In this document: positions 17,702-26,607 of the stretch, piece after piece
How the letters are laid out: each line of letters opens with the position of its first letter
Position numbering within the stretch: the first letter of the stretch is position 1
Assembly: GCA_937965795.1 (NCBI GenBank)
Contig: CALCMD010000026.1
Span: forward strand, 1 to 27,688
Source: an uncultured Lachnospiraceae bacterium
GTDB lineage: Bacteria; Bacillota; Clostridia; Lachnospirales; Lachnospiraceae
Reading direction: 5' to 3'
Length of the DNA stretch: 27,688 bases
The notes under the pieces: model-generated
Seen by the model: the letters and a program-made list of their open reading frames with translations, nothing else
What the model was told of the DNA's origin: nothing
The model's database searches: none
Made by a program: the position numbers and the translations under genes

Positions 17702-17736
17702 GAAATCATCATCGTCAGCGAAACAATGATGATTTC
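17702..17736 (-). terminator. Terminator of the rel-aspS operon
   Basis: GAAATCATCAT and ATGATGATTTC form a perfect 11-bp stem with a 13-base loop, 12 bases after the aspS stop. On the minus strand the stem is followed by TTTTT. It may also stop the convergent lipoprotein transcript, though no T-run follows in that direction. Confidence 0.85.
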
Positions 17737-17748
17737 TCCAAGAAATGA

Positions 17749-19536
17749 TTACTCTTCTGCCGTGATTTCCAGTTCCAGTTCCTTAAGCTGCTGTTCGTCC
17801 ACGGTTCCCGGCGCGCCCGTCATCAGGCAGGAGGCGTCCTTTACTTTCGGGAAAGCGATGACCTCACGGATACTGTCCTCGCCCGCCATCAGCATCACCA
17901 GACGATCCAGACCGTATGCCAGCCCTGCATGTGGGGGAACTCCATACTTAAAAGCCGTCAGAAGGAATCCGAACTGGTCTTCGGCCTGCTCTTTGGTAAA
18001 GCCCAGTACTTCAAACATCTTAGACTGAATATCGTCCTGATGGATTCTGACGCTTCCCCCGCCGATCTCATTTCCATTCAATGTGATGTCGTATGCTTTC
18101 GCGCGAACCGCTCCCGGGTCCGTATCGATCTTGTCCAGATCTTCTTCCATCGGCATGGTAAACGGATGGTGCATCGCCATATATCTTCCCTCTTCCTCCG
18201 AGTACTCAAGCAGAGGGAACTCGGTAATCCAGAGGAACTTGAATTCGTCCTTCTTCAAAAGTCCCAGGTTCTTTGCAATCTCCAGCCGCAGCGCCCCCAG
18301 CACGTTCCATACGATTTTATTCTTATCCGCTGCGAAGAGAAGCAGATCGCCCGGCTTTCCTTCCAGTGCGTTTACGAGTGCGGAAAGCTCTTCCTCTGTC
18401 ATAAATTTGGCGAAAGAGGACTTATAGGAACCGTCATCATTGATCACCAGATAAGCCAATCCCTTTGCCCCGTAGCCTTTCGCGAACTCTACCAGAGCGT
18501 CAATCTTCTTTCTCGGCATATGTCCCTGTCCGTTGGCATTAATTCCCCTGACGCTGCCGCCGTTTGCCAGCGCGCCGGTAAAGACGCCAAACCCGCAGTC
18601 TTTTACGATCTCCGACACATCCTTAAGCTCCATGCCAAAACGGGTGTCCGGCTTGTCTGAGCCAAAGCGGTCCATCGCTTCTTTCCAGGTCATCCTCGGA
18701 ATCGGAAGCGGCACATCGATACCGACCGCATCCTTAAAAATTTTCGCAAGCAGTCTTTCATTGACGTCAATGACGTCATCAATGTCTACAAAAGAAAGCT
18801 CCATGTCGATCTGTGTAAACTCCGGCTGTCTGTCGGCGCGGAGATCCTCGTCACGAAAACACTTCGCAATCTGAAAATACCTGTCATATCCGGAGCACAT
18901 CAGAAGCTGCTTAAAAAGCTGCGGCGACTGGGGAAGCGCATAAAAATGTCCCGGATGGATACGGCTCGGTACCAGATAATCTCTGGCTCCTTCCGGAGTG
19001 CTCTTAATCAGAATCGGCGTTTCAATCTCTAAAAATCCCTCATCCGCCAGGAACTGACGGGCAGAATTCGCCACCTTGCTGCGCAGCATCAGATTTCTCT
19101 GCAAGTTCGGACGGCGCAGATCAAGAAAACGATATTTCAGTCTCAGCTCGTCCTTCGTCTTGATATCCTCTTCAATCGGAAACGGCGGCGTCTCAGACTC
19201 GGAAAGAATCCGGAGCTGTGTCGCGCGGATCTCGATCTCTCCGGTCGCCAGATTCTCATTCACCGCTCCCTCGCGCAGCTCCACGCGTCCTACGACTGCG
19301 ATCACGAACTCGCTTCTCAGTTTTCCTGCTTTCTCAAAGCCATCCGTCCCAATATCTTTTTCATCAAATACAATCTGCAATAATCCGGAACGGTCGCGCA
19401 GATCCACAAAAATCAGGCTTCCCAGATTTCTTCTTTTCTGGACCCATCCCATTACGGTCACCTGGCTTTTCGCATCCTTTGCGCTAAGCTCTGTACATCT
19501 GTGAGATCTTTTCAATCCCTTCATTGACTCTGCCAT
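17749..19536 (-). CDS. aspS: Aspartyl-tRNA synthetase
   Basis: A 595-residue class IIb synthetase that charges tRNA-Asp (possibly also tRNA-Asn). It has the bacterial layout: N-terminal OB-fold anticodon domain (VMGWVQKRRNLGSLIFVDLRD), the catalytic domain with motif 2 FRDEDLRADRQPEF (about 227-240), a GAD insertion beginning near FGSDKPDTRFGMEL, and motif 3 AYGLDRLVMLMAG close to the C-terminus. The start at 19536 is chosen over an ATG seven codons upstream because GAGGAG lies nine bases before it. It is the last gene of the rel operon, 47 bp after hisS. No gatCAB is visible, so discriminating versus non-discriminating cannot be decided here. Confidence 0.97.
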   Translation of the reverse strand: MAESMKGLKRSHRCTELSAKDAKSQVTVMGWVQKRRNLGSLIFVDLRDRSGLLQIVFDEKDIGTDGFEKAGKLRSEFVIAVVGRVELREGAVNENLATGEIEIRATQLRILSESETPPFPIEEDIKTKDELRLKYRFLDLRRPNLQRNLMLRSKVANSARQFLADEGFLEIETPILIKSTPEGARDYLVPSRIHPGHFYALPQSPQLFKQLLMCSGYDRYFQIAKCFRDEDLRADRQPEFTQIDMELSFVDIDDVIDVNERLLAKIFKDAVGIDVPLPIPRMTWKEAMDRFGSDKPDTRFGMELKDVSEIVKDCGFGVFTGALANGGSVRGINANGQGHMPRKKIDALVEFAKGYGAKGLAYLVINDDGSYKSSFAKFMTEEELSALVNALEGKPGDLLLFAADKNKIVWNVLGALRLEIAKNLGLLKKDEFKFLWITEFPLLEYSEEEGRYMAMHHPFTMPMEEDLDKIDTDPGAVRAKAYDITLNGNEIGGGSVRIHQDDIQSKMFEVLGFTKEQAEDQFGFLLTAFKYGVPPHAGLAYGLDRLVMLMAGEDSIREVIAFPKVKDASCLMTGAPGTVDEQQLKELELEITAEE

Positions 19537-19583
19537 ACTCTGTCTCTCCTCTATCATTTATTTTGCACGGTTTTTCATTCTTC

Positions 19584-20834
19584 CTAACGACGGAAGAACT
19601 CTTTAAATCCGGTATATCCTTCTGCTGTCAACTGTTCTTTCTGGAATTTCTTATTTTTCTTCATCACGGCGATATTCACCTGCATCCCGTTCCTGCGAAG
19701 CTCTTCCGCCTCGCCGAAAATCTTCAAAAGCTCTTCCTTCGGCATATTTTTCTCAATCAGAAACGCCATCTTCTCAGCCTTTGCAGGAATCTGGTAATCC
19801 TTCTCCAGAAGAAGCATGACAATCCGCTCAAACCCGATGGAAAAACCGCAGGCGCAGGTCTGGTTTCCCGTAAACTTTCCAATCATCTCGTCATATCGTC
19901 CGCCTCCGCCCACAGAACCGCCGAACCCGTCAATGCTGATTTCAAAAATCGGCCCTGTATAATAGGACATGCCTCTCACCAGCGTCGGGTCAAATACGAT
20001 CTGAAAGTCTGCGGTTTTCACAGCCTCCACACTCTCAATGATCGTCTCCAAATCCTCTGCGATCCGGGCGTCCAGCACGCCGTCAAGCTTCTCTTTTAAG
20101 TATCTCACGCCCTCCAGGTCGTTTGTCACTCCTCCAAACAGCTCCATGTATTTGTCAACGCACGCTTTGTCAAATCCCTCTTTTTCAAGCTCCGCCGCCA
20201 CGCCGTCCAGACCGATCTTATCCATCTTATCCAGAATGATAAATACCAGATCATAGCTCTCTTCCGGGAATCCGCTGTATTTTGCCATCGCCTTTAAGAT
20301 TTTCCGGTCATTGATACGGATGGTGAAATCTTTAAAGTCCAGCTTGCCCACCAGTGTGGAGGTCGCCAGAATCAGTTCAATCTCCGCCAGTATGGTCGGT
20401 TCTCCCAGAATATCAATATCGCACTGCATAAACTGCCGGAAACGTCCTCTCTGCGGTCTGTCCGCGCGCCACACATTTCCCATCTGAAGAGCCTTAAAGG
20501 GGGACGGCAGATCATTGGCGTTATTCGCATAGTATCTGGAAAGCGGCACGGTCAGGTCATATCTCAGCCCCCCGTCCACCAGATCACTCTCCGCCTTTGC
20601 GGTATCCAGTTTCAATTTTTCGCCCCTCTTTAAAATCTTAAAGATCAGTTTTTCATTCTCTCCGCCCTGTTTACTGGAAAGATTCTCAATATGCTCCACG
20701 CAGGGCGTCTCAATGGATGAAAATCCAAACGTCCCGTACGTTTCTTTTATCATCCGGATTACATAATCCCGAATCTCCATCTCCCGTGGAGAAATATCCT
20801 TCATCCCCGTAACCGGTTTCTTTTTCAGGCTCAT
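19584..20834 (-). CDS. hisS: Histidyl-tRNA synthetase
   Basis: A 416-residue class IIa synthetase that charges tRNA-His. Motif 2 is VWRADRPQRGRFRQFMQCDID, the histidine-specific signature is LVRGMSYYTGPIFEI, and motif 3 is ACGFSIGFERIV. The RGMSYY form replaces the Escherichia coli-type RGLDYY and resembles the second bacterial HisRS branch found in many Clostridia. The C-terminal anticodon domain (from about residue 325) ends in GYTGFKEFFRR. The start at 20834 overlaps the stop of the upstream HD-GYP gene as ATGA, with AGGAGG seven bases upstream, so translation is probably coupled. No hisZ-like truncation: the anticodon domain is present. Confidence 0.97.
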   Translation of the reverse strand: MSLKKKPVTGMKDISPREMEIRDYVIRMIKETYGTFGFSSIETPCVEHIENLSSKQGGENEKLIFKILKRGEKLKLDTAKAESDLVDGGLRYDLTVPLSRYYANNANDLPSPFKALQMGNVWRADRPQRGRFRQFMQCDIDILGEPTILAEIELILATSTLVGKLDFKDFTIRINDRKILKAMAKYSGFPEESYDLVFIILDKMDKIGLDGVAAELEKEGFDKACVDKYMELFGGVTNDLEGVRYLKEKLDGVLDARIAEDLETIIESVEAVKTADFQIVFDPTLVRGMSYYTGPIFEISIDGFGGSVGGGGRYDEMIGKFTGNQTCACGFSIGFERIVMLLLEKDYQIPAKAEKMAFLIEKNMPKEELLKIFGEAEELRRNGMQVNIAVMKKNKKFQKEQLTAEGYTGFKEFFRR

Positions 20835-21427
20835 ACTATATCCTCCTCTATCTTTATTTCCCATTCATTTTTCTCTAACAGTTCTTCCGCTCCCTCCTCA
20901 TGAATCACCTTGAGGAAGGCAAGGAACACCTTCATATCGAAATTTTTAACCTCTTCGATCATCAGCTCCACAGCCGTATCCAGAGGAAAAGCCCGCCGAT
21001 AGGGCCTGTCGGCAATCAGCGCCGCACATACGTCACAGACTCTTAAAATCCTCGCTCCAATGGGGATATCCTCTCCCTCCCGGTTTGCCGGATAACCTGT
21101 TCCATCAAAATTTTCATGATGATATAAAATACTTTCCAAAATAAAATCAGAATATTCTTTCTGCACCAGCATGGCATATCCGAGGGCGGAATGGCTTCTC
21201 ACATATCTCATTTCTTCGATATTCAGCCGGTCCTCCTTCTGATAGATATATTTCGTCACTTCCAGTTTCCCCACATCATGAAGCATACCTGCCACAGCCA
21301 TCTCATAGCATTCGTCCTCCGGCAGCCCCAGTTCCCCGGCCACCCGGTACGCAAGGTTACTGACGCAGATTCCATGTGATATTTCCTTCACCATTTGCTT
21401 TTCCAGATTGGTCAACTCATTTTCCAT
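20831..21427 (-). CDS. HD-GYP domain protein, possible c-di-GMP phosphodiesterase
   Basis: A 198-residue stand-alone HD-GYP protein. The metal-binding His50-Asp51 lies in MLHDVGK, followed by SHSALGY, then HHENFDGTGYP (103-113), the GYP signature, and Asp132 in RVCDVCAAL with DRPYR after it. Active members hydrolyse cyclic di-GMP, and some act on other cyclic dinucleotides. There is no receiver, PAS or membrane segment, so it has no visible input domain of its own. It overlaps the end of hemZ by 11 bases and the start of hisS by 4, so it is embedded in the rel operon. Its own binding site is weak (GAAG), which suggests it depends on hemZ translation and may be made at a low level. Confidence 0.85.
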   Translation of the reverse strand: MENELTNLEKQMVKEISHGICVSNLAYRVAGELGLPEDECYEMAVAGMLHDVGKLEVTKYIYQKEDRLNIEEMRYVRSHSALGYAMLVQKEYSDFILESILYHHENFDGTGYPANREGEDIPIGARILRVCDVCAALIADRPYRRAFPLDTAVELMIEEVKNFDMKVFLAFLKVIHEEGAEELLEKNEWEIKIEEDIV

Positions 21428-22901
21428 ACTTCAAAAATCCCTGTTTTTTACGTTCTATCATTTCATCGATTCTCTCGATATAATTTTTAATATCCTTCAC
21501 ATTCTCAATGCGGTCAATGCGGTCAGCCGCCTGTACGACCTTCGTAGAAGCCCCTGCCCCCAACGCCAGAATCGACTGTTTCTCCTCCATCATCAAAATA
21601 TTATAAATGCCGGCTTTTCCGTCTCTGGCATAGCCCACATTTTCGAAATTTCCTGCCATATTTTTCTGCCGATAGAGATAATAAGGAGACATACCGGCAT
21701 TTCCTGCGTAAATGGAAGTCATATTCATAATTTCCTGATTATTCGTGAAGGTCATCTCCCGGTACTGATCCCGGAACATATGCAGCCTGGCTGCCCGCTT
21801 TACCGCGAGAGAATGTACGGTAATGCTGTCCGGGTTCAGCTTCGTTACCTCTTTCATGGTATGCTCCACCTCCGGCAATTCTTCACCCGGAAGCCCCACG
21901 ATCAAATCCATATTAATATTGTCAAATCCCAGCTCCCTCGCCAGTGTGAAAGCTTCCACCGTCTCTTCCACGGTATGCCGCCGTCCGATCAAATCCAGCG
22001 TTTTTTGGTTCATGGTCTGCGGATTAATGGAAATACGGCTTACCTTATGCTCCATCAGCACTTTGAGTTTCTCTGCCGTAATGCTGTCCGGCCTTCCGGC
22101 CTCCACCGTGAACTCACTCAGATGAGAAAGGTCAAAGTGGCGCTCCACCTCGGTAAGCAGACGATCCATCTGCGCCGGAGTCAGCGTCGTAGGGGTTCCA
22201 CCCCCTATGTAAAGGGTATTCAGAGTCCTTCCTCTGTAAGCCTCCGCTCCAAAAGCAATTTCCTTGCACATGGCGTCCAGATAAGCATCTACTTTATCCT
22301 TCCAGATATGGATGGGACTGGAACTAAAAGAGCAGTACACACAGATACTCGGACAGAATGGAATCCCAAGATACAAACTGTATCCATCCTTATAAGGTAT
22401 CTGTTCCAAAATGTATTTTTCCCGGTTGGCAATCATAATCGCCAGCGCTGTCTTTTCCTTGCTGGTCAGGTAAGTTTTCCGCATATATTCCGCAATTTCC
22501 GTATTCTTCCAGCCCGCCTGCAAAAGAGCCATCGGTATTTTCGTCGGCCGTATTCCTGTTAAATTCCCCCAGGGAAGCTCCTGTCCGGTATACTCTGACA
22601 GCATCCGGTAGAGCAGGAGTTTCAGAGAATTTTTCGTCTGCTTCCTGTCCGCGTAACCGTCTACCGTTTCAGACTGCTCCAGCCGCACGTTTCCGTCCCC
22701 GTCCGCAAAGCGGATTCTGATTCCGTCATCCTCGTAATCTATACTTATGCGAAGCTCTGCCGCTTCATCTCCGGCAAATACATTCTCTTCCGAATTCTCA
22801 TCCGAAGCCTTCAACATGACTTCCATCTCCGGATAGAATGCCCGGACCAGGGAATGAATGTCATATTCAAAATCTCGTTTATTCAACTTTACAAATATCA
22901 T
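21417..22901 (-). CDS. hemZ: Radical SAM coproporphyrinogen dehydrogenase-like HemZ
   Basis: A 494-residue radical SAM protein of the HemZ/HemN group. The iron-sulfur cluster Cys are 183, 187 and 190 in PFCPSICVYCSF. The SAM-contacting IGGGTPTTL follows at about 234, and later VEAGRPDSI, RISINPQT and MDLIVGLPGE are typical of the family. A HemZ-specific N-terminal region of about 170 residues (ending in GNLTGIRPTKIPMALL) precedes the barrel. Named enzymes do oxygen-independent coproporphyrinogen decarboxylation, but in many Clostridia lacking heme synthesis the substrate is not known. Its start overlaps the stop of the MBL gene (ATGA), indicating coupling. Confidence 0.92.
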   Translation of the reverse strand: MIFVKLNKRDFEYDIHSLVRAFYPEMEVMLKASDENSEENVFAGDEAAELRISIDYEDDGIRIRFADGDGNVRLEQSETVDGYADRKQTKNSLKLLLYRMLSEYTGQELPWGNLTGIRPTKIPMALLQAGWKNTEIAEYMRKTYLTSKEKTALAIMIANREKYILEQIPYKDGYSLYLGIPFCPSICVYCSFSSSPIHIWKDKVDAYLDAMCKEIAFGAEAYRGRTLNTLYIGGGTPTTLTPAQMDRLLTEVERHFDLSHLSEFTVEAGRPDSITAEKLKVLMEHKVSRISINPQTMNQKTLDLIGRRHTVEETVEAFTLARELGFDNINMDLIVGLPGEELPEVEHTMKEVTKLNPDSITVHSLAVKRAARLHMFRDQYREMTFTNNQEIMNMTSIYAGNAGMSPYYLYRQKNMAGNFENVGYARDGKAGIYNILMMEEKQSILALGAGASTKVVQAADRIDRIENVKDIKNYIERIDEMIERKKQGFLKYGK

Positions 22902-23524
22902 ACAAACGGGTTATACTCCTTTTCATGCGCAATCGTAGTCTCCGGTCCATGTCCCGGATAAACAACCGTTTCCTCTGGCAGCATCTTCAGTAATCCCCGC
23001 ACGGAACGCACCAGCACAGCCATGCTTCCCGTCGGAAAATCCGAGCGTCCCACGCTCTCACAAAACAGGGTATCCCCCGCAAACAGTACCGCTTTTTCAG
23101 GCAGATAATAGCACACGCCGCCCCTGGTATGCCCCGGCGTATGCAGCACCTGAATCTGAAATCCTGCCATCCTTACTACTTCCTGATCCTCATAAAGACG
23201 ATCCGGAACTACCGTAAAAAATCCCTCAAACTGTGCCGACATATTCTCTTCGCCTGTTATCACGTCCAGCTCTTCCTTTCCGGCCCCGATGGGAATCTGA
23301 TACCGTTCTCCCAGCGCTTTCGCCGCCCCGATATGGTCAAAATGTCCATGCGTCAGCAGAATCCCCACAGGCTTTACACACAGCTCTGTCACTTTCTGTT
23401 CCAGCAGCTCCGGTGAATCTGCCGGGTCAATGATAATCGCTTCCTTCGTATCTGTATTGACGAGCAGGTACGTGTTTGTTCTTATCATGCCGAGCACATA
23501 CTTCTTAATTTGAAGTTTTCCCAT
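22898..23524 (-). CDS. Metallo-beta-lactamase-fold hydrolase (glyoxalase II-like)
   Basis: A 208-residue soluble hydrolase. The zinc-binding motif is THGHFDHIG (His59, His61, Asp63, His64), with later ligands in HTPGHTRGG, AGDTLF and VYPGHGPET. This is the glyoxalase II / YqgX type of MBL protein, which usually hydrolyses thioesters such as S-lactoyl conjugates; the real substrate is not shown. It is conserved next to rel in Clostridia. The start at 23524 is preferred because GAGAGGAG lies just upstream and the longer in-frame reading would overlap rel. It starts 13 bases after the rel stop and overlaps hemZ by 4. Confidence 0.88.
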   Translation of the reverse strand: MGKLQIKKYVLGMIRTNTYLLVNTDTKEAIIIDPADSPELLEQKVTELCVKPVGILLTHGHFDHIGAAKALGERYQIPIGAGKEELDVITGEENMSAQFEGFFTVVPDRLYEDQEVVRMAGFQIQVLHTPGHTRGGVCYYLPEKAVLFAGDTLFCESVGRSDFPTGSMAVLVRSVRGLLKMLPEETVVYPGHGPETTIAHEKEYNPFV

Positions 23525-23537
23525 TTTTTCTCTCCTC

Positions 23538-25850
23538 TCAGCCGGTGGTCCGCTCAATATCAATTACGCTCTCCACCTGTCTGATCTTTTCAATCAGCCG
23601 GTTCAGCTCTTCTTTACTTGGCACGTCAAAGCTCAGGCAGATGGTCGCCATTCCCTGTTTGCTGGTACGGCTGTTCACCGTGGTCACATCAATCTTTCTT
23701 TCCGTAAGGATTTTCGTGATGTCCACCAGAAGCCCGGTACGGTTATAACCAAAGATTTTAATATCCGCGGCATAAAGCTCACTGCTTTTTCCCGTTGGCG
23801 GAGCCTGCCACTCCGCATCAATCAGACGTACCCTGTCTGCCTCCGACAGATTAATCACATTAATACAGTCCGTCCGGTGGATGGATACGCCTCTTCCTCT
23901 CGTCACAAATCCAACGATCTCATCCCCCGGAACCGGCGAGCAGCACTTTGAGAACCGCACGGCTACGTCATGAATGCCTTTTACCACGATGCCGCCCTTT
24001 GACTTGGCGACACGCATCCGCTCCTTCGACTCTGCCGCTTCCAGAATATCCGCATCCGTCAGTTCTTTCTTATGCTGCTTGTCATACTCCTCCTGGAGCC
24101 GGTTTACGACCTGGCCTTCCTTCAGGCCGCCGTGCCCGATCGCGGCAAGCGTTGATTCCCAGTCACGAAAACCGTATTTCCGCATGATGCTTTCCATATA
24201 GGTCGGCTTTAAAAGATTGCTCAGGACGATCCCTTTCGCCTTACAGTAAGATACGAGCAGTTCCTTTCCTTTGATAATGTTATCTTCTTTCCGTTCGTTC
24301 TTAAACCACTGGTTAATTTTATTCTTCGCTTGGGTGCTCTTGACAATCTTCAGCCAGTCACGGCTCGGCCCTTTGGAATTCTGCGAAGTCAGAATCTCGA
24401 TCCGGTCTCCGTTCTGAATGATATAATCAATGTTTACCAACTTTCCGTTTACCCTGGCGCCGATCATCTTATTTCCAACCGCTGAATGAATGCTGTAAGC
24501 AAAATCAATCGGCGTGGAGCCATTGGGCAGATTCTTCACGTCTCCCGCCGGGGTAAAACAGTACACATTTTCCGCAAACAGATCCAGGTCGCTCTTTAAA
24601 AGCGTCAAAAACTCCCGGTTATCGGACATATCACGCTGCCATTCCAGAATCTGACGCAGCCAGCTCAGCTTCTCTTCCTCCTGCTGGGCGACCGGTTTCT
24701 TGCCATCCGAGCTTTCCTTGTACTTCCAGTGCGCCGCAATTCCGTATTCTGCCGTCCGGTGCATCTCGAAGGTACGAATCTGAATCTCAAAAGGCTGTCC
24801 GTTCGGTCCGATCAGCGTCGTATGCAGAGACTGGTACATATTCTGCTTCGGCATGGCAATATAATCCTTAAACCGCCCCGGAATCGGCTTATACATCTCA
24901 TGGATGACTCCCAGAGCCGCATAGCAGTCCTTCACACTGTCCACGACAATGCGGACCGCAAACAAATCGTATATCTGATCCAGGGTCTTATCCTGGTTCA
25001 CCATTTTCTTATAAATACTGAAAAAATGCTTGACTCTTCCATAAATCTGCGCTTTGATTCCCGCTTCCTCAATATGTGAACTGACTTCGTCCACAATTCC
25101 CTGCACAAACGCTTCCCTGGCGCTCTTTCTGAGCGCAATCTTCTCCACCAGGTCATAGTAGACCTCCGGCTCCAGATATTTCAGGGAAAGATCATCCAGC
25201 TCCACCTTGATTTTCGAAATACCCAGGCGCTGTGCGATCGGTGCATAAATATCCATCGTTTCACGGGCTTTTTCCTTCTGTTTTTCCGGCTTCATATATT
25301 TCAGAGTACGCATGTTGTGAAGCCGGTCGGCCAGTTTAATCATAATGACCCGGATATCCTTTGCCATCGCCAGAAACATCTTGCGCAGGTTTTCTGCCTG
25401 AACCTCCACTTTATCGGCGGAATAGCTCAACTGTCCCAGCTTCGTGACCCCGTCCACAAGCAGGGCCACCTCGCCGCTGAATTCCTGTGCGATTTCCTCT
25501 GACGTCATGACCGTATCCTCCACGACGTCGTGCAGAAGCCCCGCCACAATCGTTTCCTTATCCAGCTCCAAATCCGCCAGAATAATTCCCACGCAAAGCG
25601 GATGAATAATGTAGGGTTCTCCCGATTTCCTGCTCTGTCCCTCATGGGCGTCACGGGCAATCCTGTACGCCTTTTCAATCATAGAAATGTCCGTTGATGG
25701 ATGGTATTTCCGAACGCTGGCAATCAGCTCCTGATACAGGACGTCCGGACTGGTAAAATCCTCCATCGTCTTTACGCTGGCATCTGCTTTCTTAATCTCT
25801 TCTTTTTTCTCACTGGCCGTCTTTGTTTTCATTGACATAAGCATCACCAT
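23538..25850 (-). CDS. relA: Bifunctional (p)ppGpp synthetase/hydrolase Rel
   Basis: A 770-residue long RSH protein that makes and degrades the alarmone (p)ppGpp. The hydrolase half is intact: HDVVED (107-112) and ADRLHNMRTL (174-183). The synthetase half has GRFKDYIAMPK (325-335), YQSLHTT (339-345) and FEIQIRT (354-360). The RFKD motif is that of bifunctional Rel/SpoT enzymes rather than synthetase-only RelA (EFDD). A TGS domain (429-488), a Cys-containing conserved region (FSKCCSPVPGDEIVGF) and a C-terminal ACT domain (about 690-770) complete the standard layout. Several ATGs cluster at the start; the first is given, with AGGA four bases upstream, but the true start could be two to six codons later. 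First gene of the operon running to aspS. Confidence 0.97.
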   Translation of the reverse strand: MVMLMSMKTKTASEKKEEIKKADASVKTMEDFTSPDVLYQELIASVRKYHPSTDISMIEKAYRIARDAHEGQSRKSGEPYIIHPLCVGIILADLELDKETIVAGLLHDVVEDTVMTSEEIAQEFSGEVALLVDGVTKLGQLSYSADKVEVQAENLRKMFLAMAKDIRVIMIKLADRLHNMRTLKYMKPEKQKEKARETMDIYAPIAQRLGISKIKVELDDLSLKYLEPEVYYDLVEKIALRKSAREAFVQGIVDEVSSHIEEAGIKAQIYGRVKHFFSIYKKMVNQDKTLDQIYDLFAVRIVVDSVKDCYAALGVIHEMYKPIPGRFKDYIAMPKQNMYQSLHTTLIGPNGQPFEIQIRTFEMHRTAEYGIAAHWKYKESSDGKKPVAQQEEEKLSWLRQILEWQRDMSDNREFLTLLKSDLDLFAENVYCFTPAGDVKNLPNGSTPIDFAYSIHSAVGNKMIGARVNGKLVNIDYIIQNGDRIEILTSQNSKGPSRDWLKIVKSTQAKNKINQWFKNERKEDNIIKGKELLVSYCKAKGIVLSNLLKPTYMESIMRKYGFRDWESTLAAIGHGGLKEGQVVNRLQEEYDKQHKKELTDADILEAAESKERMRVAKSKGGIVVKGIHDVAVRFSKCCSPVPGDEIVGFVTRGRGVSIHRTDCINVINLSEADRVRLIDAEWQAPPTGKSSELYAADIKIFGYNRTGLLVDITKILTERKIDVTTVNSRTSKQGMATICLSFDVPSKEELNRLIEKIRQVESVIDIERTTG

Positions 25851-25942
25851 CTTTTCCTATTTTTGTTCGTTGTCAATGCACGATCTGATTTCAAAAACTC
25901 CATCCCGCATATACAGGCGGGCCGTATTTTAATTCAACGATA

Positions 25943-25971
25943 AGTATATCATTCGAAGTCAGCGATTGCAA
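25943..25971 (-). promoter_or_regulatory. Likely sigma-A promoter of the rel operon
   Basis: On the minus strand TTGCAA and TATACT are separated by 17 bases, about 90 bases before the rel start. The intervening leader contains a small hairpin (CCCGC/GCGGG) followed six bases later by TTTTT, which could be a weak attenuator but is only 5 bp. Confidence 0.6.
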
Positions 25972-26026
25972 CTGAAAACTGAATGACAATGCGCTTCCCC
26001 ACGCCCGGTATCTATCTGCCAAATGC

Positions 26027-26056
26027 AAAAAACCCCGCGAACTCATGTTCACGAGG
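26027..26056 (-). terminator. Terminator of the minus-strand tRNA-Leu(CAG)
   Basis: On the minus strand CCTCGTGAAC and GTTCGCGGGG form a 10-bp stem with two G-T pairs and a 4-base loop, followed by TTTTTT, right after the tRNA 3' end. Confidence 0.9.
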
Positions 26057-26061
26057 TCTCC

Positions 26062-26151
26062 AATGCGGAAGATGGGACTTGAACCCACACGGTATTGCTA
26101 CCACAGGCACCTGAAGCCTGCGCGTCTGCCAATTCCGCCACTTCCGCATTT
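26062..26151. repeat. Inverted repeat arm containing tRNA-Leu(CAG)
   Basis: These 90 bases are identical, in reverse orientation, to 26608-26697. The perfect identity covers the tRNA gene plus four bases before it and two after it; the leader farther upstream is similar but diverged. Confidence 0.9.
26064..26147 (-). tRNA. tRNA-Leu (anticodon CAG), minus copy
   Basis: An 84-base type II tRNA. The acceptor stem is GCGGAAG/CTTCCGC with A as discriminator. The anticodon stem CAGGC/GCCTG holds the loop TTCAGGT with CAG at 34-36. There is a long variable arm and the T-loop TTCAAGT. CCA is not encoded. Identical to the plus-strand copy. Confidence 0.97.
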
Positions 26152-26181
26152 CGAAAGTCACTTGCGTAACTCACGAATGAT

Positions 26182-26210
26182 ATAATACAATGTATTTCCC
26201 ACTTTGTCAA
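26182..26210 (-). promoter_or_regulatory. Sigma-A promoter of the minus-strand tRNA-Leu(CAG)
   Basis: TTGACA and TATTAT with a 17-base spacer on the minus strand, about 34 bases before the tRNA. Confidence 0.85.
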
Positions 26211-26278
26211 TACAGAATTTTGCAAAAAATTCAAAAAGTTTCAATTCAAGGGTTTTTTCAAAAAAAGGAAAAAATGTA

Positions 26279-26307
26279 TTGACGAATCAAAAAACTGGTG
26301 CTATAAT
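26279..26307 (+). promoter_or_regulatory. Sigma-A promoter of tRNA-Leu(AAG)
   Basis: TTGACG at 26279-26284 and a consensus TATAAT at 26302-26307 with a 17-base spacer, about 40 bases before the tRNA. Confidence 0.9.
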
Positions 26308-26348
26308 TCTTGATGTTGCAGACGATGTGACATTTCCATTCAGGAAAT

Positions 26349-26432
26349 GCGGGAGTGCTGGAATTGGCAGACAGGCTAGACTAAGGATCTAGTGATGGCA
26401 ACGTCGTGTGGGTTCAAGTCCCATCTCCCGCA
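26349..26432 (+). tRNA. tRNA-Leu (anticodon AAG)
   Basis: An 84-base type II tRNA. The acceptor stem is GCGGGAG/CTCCCGC with discriminator A. The anticodon stem CTAGA/TCTAG holds the loop CTAAGGA, giving AAG. The variable arm is long and the T-loop is TTCAAGT. CCA is not encoded. It lies between the two inverted tRNA-Leu(CAG) copies with its own promoter and terminator. Confidence 0.96.
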
Positions 26433-26439
26433 TAAAAAG

Positions 26440-26474
26440 AATCCCCTGTATCTCATAGGATGCAGGGATTTTTT
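26440..26474 (+). terminator. Terminator of tRNA-Leu(AAG)
   Basis: AATCCCCTGTAT pairs with ATGCAGGGATT (one bulged C, one G-T pair), followed by a T-run, eight bases after the tRNA. Confidence 0.85.
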
Positions 26475-26549
26475 ATACCCTAAAAAAGACCTTCTCACGC
26501 AAAAGCTTTAAAAACGCTTTAAAAACCATAATAAGATTGCAAAAAGTAT

Positions 26550-26578
26550 TTGACAAATCTCCTCAACGGTTGTATCAT
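26550..26578 (+). promoter_or_regulatory. Sigma-A promoter of the plus-strand tRNA-Leu(CAG)
   Basis: TTGACA at 26550-26555 and TATCAT at 26573-26578 with a 17-base spacer, about 33 bases before the tRNA. Confidence 0.85.
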
Positions 26579-26607
26579 AAATATCGCAAGTCACGCAGGT
26601 GGCTTCC

